The notes below the pieces were generated by a model. That model was given only the letters and a program-made list of their open reading frames with translations, was not told the origin of the DNA and searched no databases. A stretch of DNA of 64,000 nucleotides from Hydrogenophaga sp. (GTDB taxonomy: Bacteria > Pseudomonadota > Gammaproteobacteria > Burkholderiales > Burkholderiaceae_C): assembly GCA_018333605.1 (NCBI GenBank), contig JAGXSV010000014.1:1-64000 (forward strand), given 5' to 3'. Within the stretch, counting starts at the first letter, position 1. Each line of letters opens with the position of its first letter. Position numbers and translations under genes: made by a program. Below are positions 26,139 through 36,019 of this stretch, in pieces.

Positions 26139-27053
26139 ATGCCTAACGACTTCTACGCCAGAACCTATTCGCCGCGCCAGGAAGCGCTGGCGCGCGCCAG
26201 CCAGCAGACGCCCCAGACCTCGCTGCGCCAGGCCTCGGACACCACCGCGGTTGCCGAAGTGCTGGCGCCGCACCGGGTGCGCAGCGAGCCCTATTACCGG
26301 GCGGTGGCCGACGAGGTCGAGCTGTACGAGGCGGCGTACTCGGTGCGTATGCCCATGATGCTCAAAGGCCCCACCGGCTGCGGCAAGACCCGCTTTGTCG
26401 AGTACATGGCCTGGAAGCTGGACAAACCACTGATCACCGTGGCCTGCAACGAAGACATGACCGCCTCCGATCTGGTGGGCCGCCATTTGCTCGACGCCCA
26501 GGGCACACGCTGGCAGGACGGGCCACTGGCCGTGGCCGCGCGCCATGGGGCCATCTGTTACCTCGACGAGGTGGTCGAGGCGCGTCAGGACACCACGGTG
26601 GTGATCCACCCGCTGACCGATGCGCGCCGCGTGCTGCCACTGGAGAAAAAGGGCGAGCTGCTGCAGGCGCACCCCGACTTCCAGATCGTCATCTCCTACA
26701 ACCCGGGCTACCAGTCGCTGATGAAGGACCTGAAACAGTCCACCAAGCAGCGCTTTGGCGCGCTGGACTTCAGCTACCCCGAGCACGACACCGAGGCCGA
26801 GATCGTGGCGCACGAGTCGGGCGTGGGCCTGGATGTGGCCAAGAAACTGGTGCACATCGGCGAGCGCGCGCGCAACCTCAAGGGCCACGGCCTGGACGAG
26901 GGCCTGTCCACCCGCATGCTGATCTACGCCGGTTCGCTGATTGCGCAAGGCGTGTCGGCGCTGGCCGCCTGCCGGGTGGCGCTGGTGCGCCCCATCACCG
27001 ACGACCCCGACATGCGCGACGCGCTTGACGCGGCCGTGACCACCTATTTCTGA
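26139..27053 (+). CDS. cbbQ: RuBisCO activase component CbbQ (MoxR AAA+ ATPase)
   Basis: This AAA+ ATPase of the MoxR group, with CbbO, remodels inhibited RuBisCO. Walker A is GPTGCGKT (77-84) and Walker B is [17 protein letters not shown] and the [13 protein letters not shown] sensor region follow. It has 304 residues with a GAGGAG ribosome site. About 45 residues precede the usual CbbQ core. It starts a cbbQO pair inside the cso operon, typical for carboxysomal RuBisCO. Confidence 0.95.
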   Translation: MPNDFYARTYSPRQEALARASQQTPQTSLRQASDTTAVAEVLAPHRVRSEPYYRAVADEVELYEAAYSVRMPMMLKGPTGCGKTRFVEYMAWKLDKPLITVACNEDMTASDLVGRHLLDAQGTRWQDGPLAVAARHGAICYLDEVVEARQDTTVVIHPLTDARRVLPLEKKGELLQAHPDFQIVISYNPGYQSLMKDLKQSTKQRFGALDFSYPEHDTEAEIVAHESGVGLDVAKKLVHIGERARNLKGHGLDEGLSTRMLIYAGSLIAQGVSALAACRVALVRPITDDPDMRDALDAAVTTYF

Positions 27054-27080
27054 CACCCACGACCGCACGGCACCCGTCCC

Positions 27081-29435
27081 ATGGCCATCCACCTCGACGA
27101 CCACGCTGAGCTTCTGGCGGATTTGCCGCACGACGCGCAGGACGTGCTGCGCGCGGCCTGGGGCGAAGCGGCGCGGGTGTTTTCGGCGCGCGGGCTGGAC
27201 AACTACCTCAAGGGCGCGCTGGCCCTGCACCAGCTGGGGCGCGGCGAAGAACTGGTGGTGAGCTTCATCCAGACCATGCCCGAGGTGGCGCGCGCCATCG
27301 GCGAGGACGTGCTGCCCGACGTGGTCAACTTCCTGCTGGGCATGGCGTCCAAGACCTCGGGTGCGGTGCTCGCGCTGATCGTCGGCACGGCACCGCTGGC
27401 GGCCAGCCGTCTGGGTGACGAGGGGCTGTTTCGCCACTACCTGAACGTGCTGTCCATCGTGCTCGCACAGGCACCGCGCGGCCTGCGCCCGATGCTGGAG
27501 AACCTGGACCGCCTGCTGTCCCAGCTCACGCTGGGCGGGCTGCGGCGCTGGGTGATGTGGGGCGCGCAGGCCTACAAGGCCGACTTCGAGGGCCAGGTCA
27601 AATACTTCTCGCTGCAAGGCGGCGACGCGTTGTCGGTGCTGCAGCAAGAGCGCAAGGGCACCTTGTTCGTGGATGTGCAGCGCCGGCTCAACATGTACCT
27701 GCGCGCCCTGTGGGGCCGCGACTTCTTTCTGCGCCCGACCGCCGGCGACTACGAAAGCCGCGAGGGGCTCAAGCCCTACATCGAGCGTTTTTGTGTCCAC
27801 ATGGCCGATGCTTACGACGACTTTCGCCCCCAGGGCGATGCCACGCCAGACGGCGACGTGGTGGCAGGTTCTGAGGTCTACCGCGCCGTGGTCAACCACT
27901 GCGCGGCCCACCTGGTGTTCACGCAGGCGCCGTTGTCGCTGCAGACGCTGAACAACACGCAAAAGGCGATCATCGAGGTGGTGGAAGACGCGCGGGTGGA
28001 AGCACTGGCCTGCCGCCAGTTTCCCAACATGCGGGCCGCCTGGCTGGCCTTCCACCCGCAGCCCGACATGACCCAGCCACAGAGCCTGGGCGATCTGCTG
28101 AACCGCCTGGCGCGGGCCCTGCTGGACGAACAGTCGAGCGATCCGCACCCCTGGGTGCGGGAAGGGGTGGCGCTGTTTCGGGCCGAGTCCGACTTGTCTG
28201 GCAACCAGCTGAGCTGGAACATCGGCGTGGCGCTGGCGCACAGCCTGGGCCCGCTGGACCTGCCCGAATACAACCCGCGCACCGATGGCCTGCGCGCGCC
28301 CTACCGCGACGACAACCGCACCGTCTGGGCGTCCGAGGCCTACGACGAGGCAGCGGCGCTGGAGGCCACCTGGGCCCCGAAACAGGTGCGCAAGAAGGTC
28401 AGCCTGATGGAGATGGTCAACGAGACCAACAACGAGTTTGCCGGCGACGACGCGCAGGAAATCTGGGTGCTGCCGAGCGAGTTCTACCTCGACCAGGAAG
28501 GCGTGAGCATCAATTCGCTGGAGGGCCGAGCGCCGGTGGCCGACCCGGTGCATTACCACGAGTGGGACTATCAGATTCAGCTGGAGCGCCCGAGCTGGGT
28601 GACGGTGCTGGAGCGCCAGCCGCCGCTGGGCGATCTGGCGCTGATCGAGCAGATCGAGAACGAGCACAAGCCGGTGATGTCGCGCCTGAAGTTCCTGATC
28701 GGCTCCATGATCCCGCAAGGCATGCAGCGCATCCGCCGGGTCGAAGACGGTGACGAGCTGGACATCAATGCGGCCGTGCGCGCCATGATCGACATCCGCA
28801 TGGGCCAGCAACCCGACACCCGCATCATGATGCGCAACCAGCGCAGCGAGCGCGACCTGGCGGTGATGGTGCTGCTGGACCTGTCCGAGTCGTGCAACGA
28901 CAAGGTGCGCGGGCAGGACTACAGCATCATGGACCTGTCGCGTGCCGCCACGGTGCTGTTTTCGGACGCGCTGGACCGCATTGGCGACCCCTTCGCGCTG
29001 CACGGGTTCTGCTCCGACGGCCGGCACGATGTGCACTACCACCGTTTCAAGGACTTTGACCAGCCGTACAACGCCCTCGTGAAGGCGCGGCTGGCGGGCA
29101 TGAAGGGCGCCTACTCCACCCGCATGGGCGCGGCCTTGCGCCACGCCGGCGCGGCGCTCAAGCTGCAGCCCAGGCGCAAGAAGGTGCTGTTCATCGTCAC
29201 CGACGGCGAACCGGCCGACAATGACGTGCGCGACCCCCAGTACCTGCGCCACGACACCCAGCGCGCGGTGCAAGAGCTGGCGCGCGATGGCATCACCGTC
29301 TATGCCCTGAGCCTGGACCCGCACGCCGACCAGTACGTGGCGCGCATCTTCGGCGCCAAGCATTTCACCGTCATCGACCATGTGGAGCGCCTGCCCGAAA
29401 AGCTGCCGCTGCTCTACATGGGCCTGACCCGCTAA
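27081..29435 (+). CDS. cbbO: RuBisCO activase component CbbO (VWA protein)
   Basis: This 784-residue partner of CbbQ links the ATPase ring to RuBisCO. The C-terminal von Willebrand A domain shows the MIDAS motif in [14 protein letters not shown] (DxSxS), with a TDGEPADND segment later. The long N-terminal part is helical and family-specific. It follows cbbQ by 27 nt and ends 8 nt before csoS1D. Confidence 0.95.
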   Translation: MAIHLDDHAELLADLPHDAQDVLRAAWGEAARVFSARGLDNYLKGALALHQLGRGEELVVSFIQTMPEVARAIGEDVLPDVVNFLLGMASKTSGAVLALIVGTAPLAASRLGDEGLFRHYLNVLSIVLAQAPRGLRPMLENLDRLLSQLTLGGLRRWVMWGAQAYKADFEGQVKYFSLQGGDALSVLQQERKGTLFVDVQRRLNMYLRALWGRDFFLRPTAGDYESREGLKPYIERFCVHMADAYDDFRPQGDATPDGDVVAGSEVYRAVVNHCAAHLVFTQAPLSLQTLNNTQKAIIEVVEDARVEALACRQFPNMRAAWLAFHPQPDMTQPQSLGDLLNRLARALLDEQSSDPHPWVREGVALFRAESDLSGNQLSWNIGVALAHSLGPLDLPEYNPRTDGLRAPYRDDNRTVWASEAYDEAAALEATWAPKQVRKKVSLMEMVNETNNEFAGDDAQEIWVLPSEFYLDQEGVSINSLEGRAPVADPVHYHEWDYQIQLERPSWVTVLERQPPLGDLALIEQIENEHKPVMSRLKFLIGSMIPQGMQRIRRVEDGDELDINAAVRAMIDIRMGQQPDTRIMMRNQRSERDLAVMVLLDLSESCNDKVRGQDYSIMDLSRAATVLFSDALDRIGDPFALHGFCSDGRHDVHYHRFKDFDQPYNALVKARLAGMKGAYSTRMGAALRHAGAALKLQPRRKKVLFIVTDGEPADNDVRDPQYLRHDTQRAVQELARDGITVYALSLDPHADQYVARIFGAKHFTVIDHVERLPEKLPLLYMGLTR

Positions 29436-29443
29436 GGCGACCC

Positions 29444-30073
29444 ATGGACATCAGCCTGCGCGCCTTCGTATTCATCGACTCGTTGCAGCCGCAACTGGCG
29501 TCGTACCTGGCCACCTCGTCGCAGGGCTTTCTGCCGATACCGGGCGACGCCTGCCTGTGGGTCGAGGTGGCCCCCGGCATGGCGGTGCACCGGCTGTCCG
29601 ACATCGCGCTCAAGCGCACCAATGTGCGCATGGGCGAGCAGGTGGTGGAGCGCTCGTTCGGCTCGATGGAGATCCACTACCGCAACCAGAGCGAGGTGCA
29701 GGAGGCCGGGCGCATCATGCTCGAGCAGCTCGGTGCCCAGGAGAGCGACCGCATGGCCTGCCGCATCGCCTGGAGCGAGGTCATCTGCGCCGTCACCCCG
29801 GACCACGCCACGCTGATCAACCGGCAGCTGCGCAAGGGCTCCATGCTGCTGCCGGGCAAGAGCATGTTCATCCTGGAAACCGAGCCGGCCGGTTACATCG
29901 TTTATGCTGCCAACGAGGCCGAAAAGGCCGCCAACGTGACCCTGGTGGATGTGAAGGCTTTCGGCAGTTTTGGGCGCCTCACCATGATGGGCACCGAGGC
30001 CGAGGCCGAAGCGGCCGCGCAGGCCGCGCACCGCGCCATCGACCAGCTCAACCGCCAGGCCCGGCACGACTGA
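29444..30073 (+). CDS. csoS1D: tandem-BMC shell protein CsoS1D
   Basis: This shell protein of 209 residues has two BMC folds in one chain and forms pseudohexamers with a gated pore. The first half holds [20 protein letters not shown]. The second half holds [21 protein letters not shown] and [20 protein letters not shown]. It is short compared with some CsoS1D proteins, which carry an N-terminal extension. It is 8 nt from cbbO and shares its transcript. Confidence 0.88.
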   Translation: MDISLRAFVFIDSLQPQLASYLATSSQGFLPIPGDACLWVEVAPGMAVHRLSDIALKRTNVRMGEQVVERSFGSMEIHYRNQSEVQEAGRIMLEQLGAQESDRMACRIAWSEVICAVTPDHATLINRQLRKGSMLLPGKSMFILETEPAGYIVYAANEAEKAANVTLVDVKAFGSFGRLTMMGTEAEAEAAAQAAHRAIDQLNRQARHD

Positions 30074-30124
30074 AGCCGTCGCCAACCCGCCACCGTCAAA
30101 CCGCAACCCGGAGCCACCACCACC

Positions 30125-31117
30125 ATGAACGCAGGCGTTTTTTCCACCTTGCTGGACCCGGCCATTCTGTTTTTCATCCTCGGATTGTTTGCTGCGGCGG
30201 TGCGCTCGAACCTGGAGATACCGGCCCAGATCTCCAAATTCCTGTCCCTGTACCTGCTCATGGCCATCGGTCTGAAGGGCGGCATGGCCTTGAGTGTGAG
30301 CGGCATCCAGCCGCAGATATTGCTCGGTCTGGGCATCGCCCTGTTGATGGCCTTTCTGGTCCCGGCCTACACCTATCCCCTGCTGCGCCTGAGGACCGAC
30401 GGCTACAACGCCGCCGCCGTGGCCGCCACCTATGGGTCGGTGAGCGCCGTGACCTTTATTGCCGCCGGGCAGTTCCTGAACAACCAGGGCGTGGAGTTTG
30501 GTGGCTACATGGCGGTGGCCCTGGTGCTGATGGAGTCACCGGCCATCATCATGGCGGTGGCGCTGGCGGCCCATGCGCGCGGACAGGCGAACTTGCAAAG
30601 TGGTGCCGTGCCGGGGGCCGCTGGCGACAAGGTGTCCATGAAGAGTGTGCTGCACGAGGCGTTCACCGACGGTGGCCATCTCTTGCTGCTGGGCAGCCTG
30701 GTGGTGGGCACCGTGGTGGGGGTCAAGGGCTATGAAGTCATGAAACCCTTCACGGGCGACATCTTCAAAGGCCTGCTGGCCTTCTTCCTGCTGGAAATGG
30801 GTTTGCTGGTGGCGCGCCGGTTGCGCGAGATGAAGGGCATCGACCCCTTCTTCGTCGGCTTTGCCTTCGTGGTTCCCATGGTCAATGCACTGATCACCAT
30901 CGGCCTGGCGCACTGGGCCGGTTTGTCCGATGGCGACACCCTGATGCTGGCGGTGCTGGCGGCCAGCGCGTCGTACATCGTCGTGCCGGCGGTGGTGCGC
31001 GCCGCCATTCCGGAGGCCAACCCGGGCATCTACTTCAGCATGTCGCTGGCCATGACCTTCCCTTTCAACGTGATCATCGGCATTCCCCTGTACTACCAGC
31101 TGGTTGTTTACCTGTAA
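30125..31117 (+). CDS. sbtA: sodium-dependent bicarbonate transporter SbtA
   Basis: This inner-membrane importer of 330 residues belongs to the SbtA family, which takes up bicarbonate with sodium. About ten hydrophobic helices are visible. Family stretches are LYLLMAIGLKGGMALS, AAVAATYGSVSAVTFIAAGQFL, EFGGYMAVALVLMESPAIIM and the final ASASYIVVPAVVRAAIPEANPG. It stands between shell genes and a PII-like gene, the usual sbtAB order. Confidence 0.93.
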   Translation: MNAGVFSTLLDPAILFFILGLFAAAVRSNLEIPAQISKFLSLYLLMAIGLKGGMALSVSGIQPQILLGLGIALLMAFLVPAYTYPLLRLRTDGYNAAAVAATYGSVSAVTFIAAGQFLNNQGVEFGGYMAVALVLMESPAIIMAVALAAHARGQANLQSGAVPGAAGDKVSMKSVLHEAFTDGGHLLLLGSLVVGTVVGVKGYEVMKPFTGDIFKGLLAFFLLEMGLLVARRLREMKGIDPFFVGFAFVVPMVNALITIGLAHWAGLSDGDTLMLAVLAASASYIVVPAVVRAAIPEANPGIYFSMSLAMTFPFNVIIGIPLYYQLVVYL

Positions 31118-31189
31118 GGAATGGCTTTGGCATACCCGCGTGCGTGATACCGCACACCACCATCAGATTGACGCACTGGAGACCCGATC

Positions 31190-31513
31190 ATGCGATCCCT
31201 GGAACAGAAAAAACTGCTCACCATCATCACGGCCCACGCCTTCAAGAACATCGTGACCGAGGCCTTGAAGGCGCGCGAAGTGGGGGGCTACACCGTGGTG
31301 GATGCCACCGGCGTGGGCGCTTTCGGCGTCCAGTCGGGCGCACTCGACAGCGATTCCAATGTGCTGATCTACGTCATTCTGTCGGAAGCCCGTCTGAACC
31401 TTCTGCTGGAGGATATGGACGCGCTGATGACGCGCTCCTACCGGCTCAAGGTGATCGTGACCGACATTTCCATCTTGCCGCGCAAGAAGTCTGAGGGTGG
31501 TGTTTCGGGCTAG
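31190..31513 (+). CDS. sbtB: PII-like regulator SbtB
   Basis: This PII-superfamily protein of 107 residues is encoded right after sbtA. The ferredoxin-like pattern (KKLLTIITAHAFKNIVTEALKA ... YRLKVIVTDISILPRK, here quoted in two parts) and a T-loop-like stretch after GVGAFG support this. It lacks a cysteine pair near the C-terminus, so the redox-switch tail of some cyanobacterial SbtB proteins is absent. It probably gates SbtA in response to adenyl nucleotides; the ligand is inferred from the family. Confidence 0.85.
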   Translation: MRSLEQKKLLTIITAHAFKNIVTEALKAREVGGYTVVDATGVGAFGVQSGALDSDSNVLIYVILSEARLNLLLEDMDALMTRSYRLKVIVTDISILPRKKSEGGVSG

Positions 31514-31521
31514 CCCGAAAC
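31502..31521. promoter_or_regulatory. perfect 20-bp palindrome at the sbtB stop codon
   Basis: GTTTCGGGCTAGCCCGAAAC is fully self-complementary and contains the sbtB stop (TAG 31511-31513). The transcript would fold as GTTTCGG/CCGAAAC with a 6-nt loop. No T-tract follows. It could be a protein-binding site or an mRNA end or processing structure before the protease gene. Confidence 0.5.
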
Positions 31522-31548
31522 CGCTGCCTCGGTCTGAGAAAAGAGCCC

Positions 31549-32373
31549 ATGGATATCAACTCCTCCACCAAGAAATTGCTGTTCAATACGGTGCGGGTCG
31601 ATACCGTGCTGGACGACGGCAGTGAGGGCTCGGGCACCGCGTTCGTGGTCAGCCATGTTCAAGCACGCGGCAGCCACACCTTCATCGTCACCAACCGGCA
31701 TCTCGTCGACGGGGTGCGCCGCGGGGGGCTGGTGTTCACGCAGAAGCGCAACGGCCAGCCGCTGCTGGGCCAGCGCTTTCAGCTCAACATCGATGACTTT
31801 CCACAGGCCTGGTTCGGCCATCCCGATCCGGCGGTGGACCTGGCCATCGTGCCCATGCGCCCGCTGGAGCAGGCTGCCAACGCGCAGGGCGTGGAGCTGT
31901 ACTACCAGCCGATCGACACGCGCCTGGTGCCCGATGAGGCCGCCACCCGCGCGCTCGACGCGCTCGAAGAGGTGCTGTTTGTGGGCTACCCCAGCGGCGT
32001 GTGGGACCAGGTGAACCTGATGCCCATCATGCGGCGCGGCACCACCGCCACCCCCATGGCGCTGAACTTCGAGGGCCGGGCCGAATTCCTGATCGATGCT
32101 GCCGTCTATCCCGGCTCCAGCGGCAGCCCGGTGTTCGTCTACCTGCCCGACACGCTGCGCCCGGCGCAGAGCGTGGGCAAGAAGTTCCTGTTCGCGGGCG
32201 TGGTGGCGGCGGTGTTCTTCCGCGAAGAAGCCAATCACCCGGTGGTGGCACCCGTGCCGCCCAACAACCAGGGCATGGTCATGGGCTCGGAAATGATCGA
32301 TCTGGGCCTGGTCATCAAGTCCCAGGCGGTGGTCGAGGTCATCAACGCGTACCTGGGCAAATGGCTCGAATAG
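31549..32373 (+). CDS. trypsin-like serine protease in the CO2-concentrating locus
   Basis: This is a 274-residue chymotrypsin-fold protease. The triad is His51 (TNRHLVD), Asp97 (DLAIV) and Ser191 (YPGSSGSPVF). No signal peptide or membrane helix is visible, so it should be cytoplasmic, which is unusual for this fold. No PDZ domain is present. It sits between sbtB and a small orphan gene, on the same strand, before a SulP gene. A role in processing or turnover of transporter or carboxysome proteins is possible; none is known to me. Confidence 0.85.
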   Translation: MDINSSTKKLLFNTVRVDTVLDDGSEGSGTAFVVSHVQARGSHTFIVTNRHLVDGVRRGGLVFTQKRNGQPLLGQRFQLNIDDFPQAWFGHPDPAVDLAIVPMRPLEQAANAQGVELYYQPIDTRLVPDEAATRALDALEEVLFVGYPSGVWDQVNLMPIMRRGTTATPMALNFEGRAEFLIDAAVYPGSSGSPVFVYLPDTLRPAQSVGKKFLFAGVVAAVFFREEANHPVVAPVPPNNQGMVMGSEMIDLGLVIKSQAVVEVINAYLGKWLE

Positions 32374-32412
32374 ACCCATGGCAGGTCATAACAACAACCG
32401 TTCGGAGGCAAC

Positions 32413-32715
32413 ATGCAAGACAAGATGATTTACAGCGGCTTCAACCTGGATTCGCACGGCATGACCACGCTGGGGCGCGTCGTGCTGGACGCCTGGTTGT
32501 TCGATCTGCTGCCGCGCAGCGAAGACTGCACAGGCTGGGACCTGAACCGCATGCAGCAAGTCATGGACAAGGTATCGCTGGCCTGGGACGAACACGGCAG
32601 CCTGCCCAGCCGACTGCCGCCCGAGCTGCAACGGCGCCATGCCGAGTTGTATGCCTGGGCCGCCGCGCGTGGCCGGGGGCTGGGCTGGAACCCCGAGCTG
32701 GGCGAAGACGAGTAG
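32413..32715 (+). CDS. uncharacterised 100-residue protein
   Basis: I do not recognise this family. It is a soluble, acidic 100-residue protein with many tryptophans (LDAWLFDLLPR, CTGWDLNRM, VSLAWDEHG, ELYAWAAARGRGLGWNPELG) and no signal peptide. A GGAGG ribosome site precedes ATG 32413; ATG 32425 is an alternative. It lies 39 nt after the protease gene and 140 nt before the SulP gene. It is probably part of the same transcript. Confidence 0.7.
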   Translation: MQDKMIYSGFNLDSHGMTTLGRVVLDAWLFDLLPRSEDCTGWDLNRMQQVMDKVSLAWDEHGSLPSRLPPELQRRHAELYAWAAARGRGLGWNPELGEDE

Positions 32716-32855
32716 GGCGTTGTGCGCGCCGCGTCCTGGGCGCTGTCTGGCCTGGCGCCGCGCCAGGCACCGTGCCTTTGTTGCTTGTTCATCGTTTGGG
32801 GGCACACCATGTCCGATTTTGATACCACCCGGTCGCGACCCAACAGGGAGGCGAG

Positions 32856-35099
32856 ATGAGCTCAGAGACCACGCCCGCCAGCGGCTTTGCCGGGCTCAGG
32901 CACTGGCGCCATGACGCGCCAGCCGGTTTGCAGGTGGCCCTGCTGTGGATGCCGTTCTCGCTCGGGGTGGCGCTGGCCTCGGGCGCCCCGGCCATTGCCG
33001 GACTGATTTCGGCCATCGTCGCGGGCTTGCTGTATCCGCTGCTCGGGGGCTCGCACGTCACCGTCAGCGGCCCGGCGGCGGCGCTCGCGCCGGTGCTGCT
33101 GTGGGGCATGCTGCTGCTGGGGCACGGCGATCTGGCGCTGGGTTACCCGCTGGTGCTGGTGGCCATCGTGCTCACGGGCGTGCTGCAACTGCTGCTCAGC
33201 GCCCTGCGCGCCGGGCAGTACGCCGCCATGCTGCCGGCCACCGTGGTGGAGGCCATGCTCGCGGCGATTGGCATCATGATCATCGTGCGCCAGGTGCCGG
33301 CCTTGCTGGGTGCGCCGTCCGTGCCCGCCAAATCGGTGCTGGAGTCCCTTGCCCATTTGCCGCTGCAGCTGGCGCAAGCGCAGTGGCTGGTGGCGGCGGT
33401 GGGCATCGTCAGCCTGGGGTTGATGTTCGGCCTGCGGCGCCAGCTCGGCGGACTGTGGCGCTGGCTCCCGGCGGCCATCGTCGTGGCCGGCTTCGGCGTT
33501 CTGGCCAGCTCGCTGCTGGGTTTTGATGCGAAGCTGCGCATCGCCATGCCCGAGCATGTGCTGGACGGCATCCATTTCCCGGCGTTTGCCCATTTCCTGT
33601 CCAGCCCCGACCTGTGGCTGACGATGGCGCTGGTGGTGTTCACCTTCACCATGATCGACGGCGTGGAATCGGTCGCCAGCGTGAAGGCGGTGGACAAACT
33701 CGACCCCTGGCGGCGCAAGTCCGATGCCAACAAGACCCTGCGCGCCATGGGCGTGTGCAACCTCACCTCGGGCATGATCGGCGGGCTCACCGTGATCCCG
33801 AATGCCGTGCCCAGCCGCGCCAACATCGACGCCGGTGCGCGCACCCTGTGGTCCAACCTGTACAGCGGTCTGTTCCTGCTGTTGTTTGCCCTGGTGCTGC
33901 CCGATGTCCTCCGGCTCATCCCGCTGGCGGCCATCGCCGGCATCCTGATCTACATCGGCTGGCGCCTGTGCGAGCCGGCGCTGTTTGCGCGCATGCTGGC
34001 CATCGGCCGCGACCGCTTTGTGGTCTTCGTCGGCACCGTGCTGGCCATCTTGCTGACCGACCTGCTGCTGGGCATGTTCATCGGCGTGGCCATCGAGCTG
34101 GCGCTGCTGGTCTACCTGCTGATGCCCTCGCTGCGGCTGGTGCTCACCGGGCGCATGGACTGGGGCACTTCCAGCCGCCTGCTGTGGACCAATTTCACCA
34201 GCATGTTCCGCAGCCCGGTCATCAAGCACCGCAGCGAGGAGCACGCGGGCCAGACCGTGCACGTGCTGACACTGGGCTCGCTGGTCGGCTTCAACCTGCT
34301 GCCGCTGGAAAAAGCGCTGGCGCGCCTGCCGCAGAACGACGGTGTGCGGCTGCGCTTCACCGAGTCGGCGCGCATCATCGACCACACGGCGGCCGAGTTT
34401 CTGCAGCACTTCGAGGAAGAAGCGGCTGCCCACGGGCGGCCATTTTCGGTGGACGGGGTCGAGCACTTTCATGCCTTCTCGGCGCATCCGCTGGCCGCTC
34501 GCATGCAGGAAACCCACATTGCGCAGCAAATCGCTCAACGCGACGAACGGGCACAGCAGATGGCGGCGCTGGCCCAGCGGCTGGGACTGGCCTTCGCGCC
34601 GCAGGTCGCGTCCATCATCAACCGCCACGATTTTGTCTACCTGCGTCGCGGCGACCAGCGCGAGATCAGCAACCTCATGCACGGCGCCTGGGCCGGTGGG
34701 CAGATCCGGGTGTTCGACTACAGCCACACCTCGGCCCCCGACTACCACGTGCCGCACCGGCACACCCTCATGATGTATGAGCTGCCGGCCACCGTGACGC
34801 AGGCCGACTTTGTGCTCACGCCCGGGCATTATCTGGAGCGCTACCTCGTCAATCTGAGCGAGCACTCCGACATCGCCTCTGCACCGGGCTACCGGCTGTA
34901 TGTGCCACCGGGTCAGGTGCCCCCGGACATCCCGTTGGCGGTGCAGGATGCGCTGGAGCGCATGGGTCCGCTCTACATCGAGATTCGCCGAGGTGTCGTG
35001 CTTGCCTTTTGCCCGCAGCGGGCACTGGAGGATGCGCAACATACGGAAATGCTCGCTGCGCTCGCAACGGCGCTCGCAGAACGCCCGGCAGCGGCCTGA
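32856..35099 (+). CDS. SulP-family anion transporter with unusual C-terminal domain
   Basis: This inner-membrane transporter of 747 residues belongs to the SulP/SLC26 family. About residues 20-440 are membrane-embedded, with VTVSGPAAALAPV, MIGGLTVIPNAVPSRANIDAGA and LLGMFIGVAIELALLVYLLMP. A STAS-like domain covers about 465-555 (VHVLTLGSLVGFNLLPLEKA). Then about 150 extra residues hold a soluble domain with GQIRVFDYSHTSAPDYHVPH and LPATVTQADFVLTPGHYLER. Similar soluble modules occur in unrelated bacterial membrane proteins. The location suggests bicarbonate uptake, as proposed for other carboxysome-linked SulP proteins; sulfate is the alternative. Confidence 0.88.
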   Translation: MSSETTPASGFAGLRHWRHDAPAGLQVALLWMPFSLGVALASGAPAIAGLISAIVAGLLYPLLGGSHVTVSGPAAALAPVLLWGMLLLGHGDLALGYPLVLVAIVLTGVLQLLLSALRAGQYAAMLPATVVEAMLAAIGIMIIVRQVPALLGAPSVPAKSVLESLAHLPLQLAQAQWLVAAVGIVSLGLMFGLRRQLGGLWRWLPAAIVVAGFGVLASSLLGFDAKLRIAMPEHVLDGIHFPAFAHFLSSPDLWLTMALVVFTFTMIDGVESVASVKAVDKLDPWRRKSDANKTLRAMGVCNLTSGMIGGLTVIPNAVPSRANIDAGARTLWSNLYSGLFLLLFALVLPDVLRLIPLAAIAGILIYIGWRLCEPALFARMLAIGRDRFVVFVGTVLAILLTDLLLGMFIGVAIELALLVYLLMPSLRLVLTGRMDWGTSSRLLWTNFTSMFRSPVIKHRSEEHAGQTVHVLTLGSLVGFNLLPLEKALARLPQNDGVRLRFTESARIIDHTAAEFLQHFEEEAAAHGRPFSVDGVEHFHAFSAHPLAARMQETHIAQQIAQRDERAQQMAALAQRLGLAFAPQVASIINRHDFVYLRRGDQREISNLMHGAWAGGQIRVFDYSHTSAPDYHVPHRHTLMMYELPATVTQADFVLTPGHYLERYLVNLSEHSDIASAPGYRLYVPPGQVPPDIPLAVQDALERMGPLYIEIRRGVVLAFCPQRALEDAQHTEMLAALATALAERPAAA

Positions 35100-35189
35100 C
35101 AGTGTGACAGCAAGGCCAGCATCTGGCGGCCCAGCCTGGTGAGGCCTGAAGACATTTATCCCGGATGCCCGTGCGCTGGGACAGCGGTG

Positions 35190-35890
35190 CGGCGGCCACG
35201 CCGCAAGGCCACTGGGGTTTTCTTTTTCGCCGCATTTCGGGCCGCCACCGGCGTCCGGGATCGCTGGGCGACCACCCGCTCGCTGATCCACCGCAGTGGC
35301 AACGCCCCAACACGCGCGACATGCTCAGGCACCCTGATGCTGGGCCTGCTGGCCGGTCACCGACGCCACGCCCACTTCACCATGCTGCGTGGCGACGCCG
35401 TGGCCGCGCAAGCCCTGGGGCTCAACCGGACCCGCATGTGCAGGTCAGCTCGGCTGGGACAAGCCGCACACCCGCGTGCACGCCAGCGCCGCGCTGGGTC
35501 GACGGCTGGATGAACTCGGCGCTGGGCCTGGAGGCACAAGACCGGTGCAGGTGCGAGGCGGTTCGGGCTACGGCAACGAAGGCATCCTGCTGGAGTGGGA
35601 GCGTCGGGGCCAACCCCAGTTGCTGCGCATGAGGCAGACGGCCAACGTGCAGCGCCTGGTGGCGATGCCGCTCACCCGGCTGGACGGGAGCCGCCGGACA
35701 ACCAGGACCGCCCGATGGCGGAGGACTGGCTGCAACTGTACGGCGGGAGCCACAAGCGTCGGGCGCTCATCCTGCACCAGCGCATCAAGGGCAGCCTCGA
35801 GCGCGAGCGCGTCGTCAACGGCAAGCAACTCATGCTGGATCTGGCGGACCCGAGCGTACATGCGGGGGAGCGGTTTAGTCCGCATATTTC
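35190..35890 (+). pseudogene. degraded DDE transposase (plus-strand relic)
   Basis: Pieces of one transposase are spread over shifted frames. FFAAFRAATGVRDRW and TLMLGLLAGHRRHAHFTML lead into GDAVAAQALGLNR. Then GYGNEGILLEWERRGQPQLL and RQTANVQRLV appear, and finally SHKRRALILHQRIKGSLER and VNGKQLMLDLADPSVHAGE. Much of the middle and the C-terminal end are missing, and there is no continuous frame. It begins about 90 nt after the SulP stop. The exact IS family is uncertain. Confidence 0.75.
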
Positions 35891-36019
35891 ACGCAAACAG
35901 CCACCTGCCTGCGCCATGGGGTGCCGCGGCGCAGTGTGTGCGCAAACGAGGCCGCGATGGGGACCGCAGCGAGGGCGCTGATCGCTCGCATGCGCCATGG
36001 GGTGCACCGCCCCTGCCCC

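Noticed and set aside
25821-29381. A minus-strand open frame of 1186 codons opposite cbbQ and cbbO
   Set aside because: It is antisense to two well-recognised genes, rich in His, Arg, Gly and Gln, and has no domain or ribosome site; long shadow frames are expected in GC-rich DNA.
32862-35291. A minus-strand open frame of 809 codons opposite the SulP gene
   Set aside because: Antisense of a clear transporter gene; composition is His/Gln/Arg-rich without membrane or enzyme motifs.
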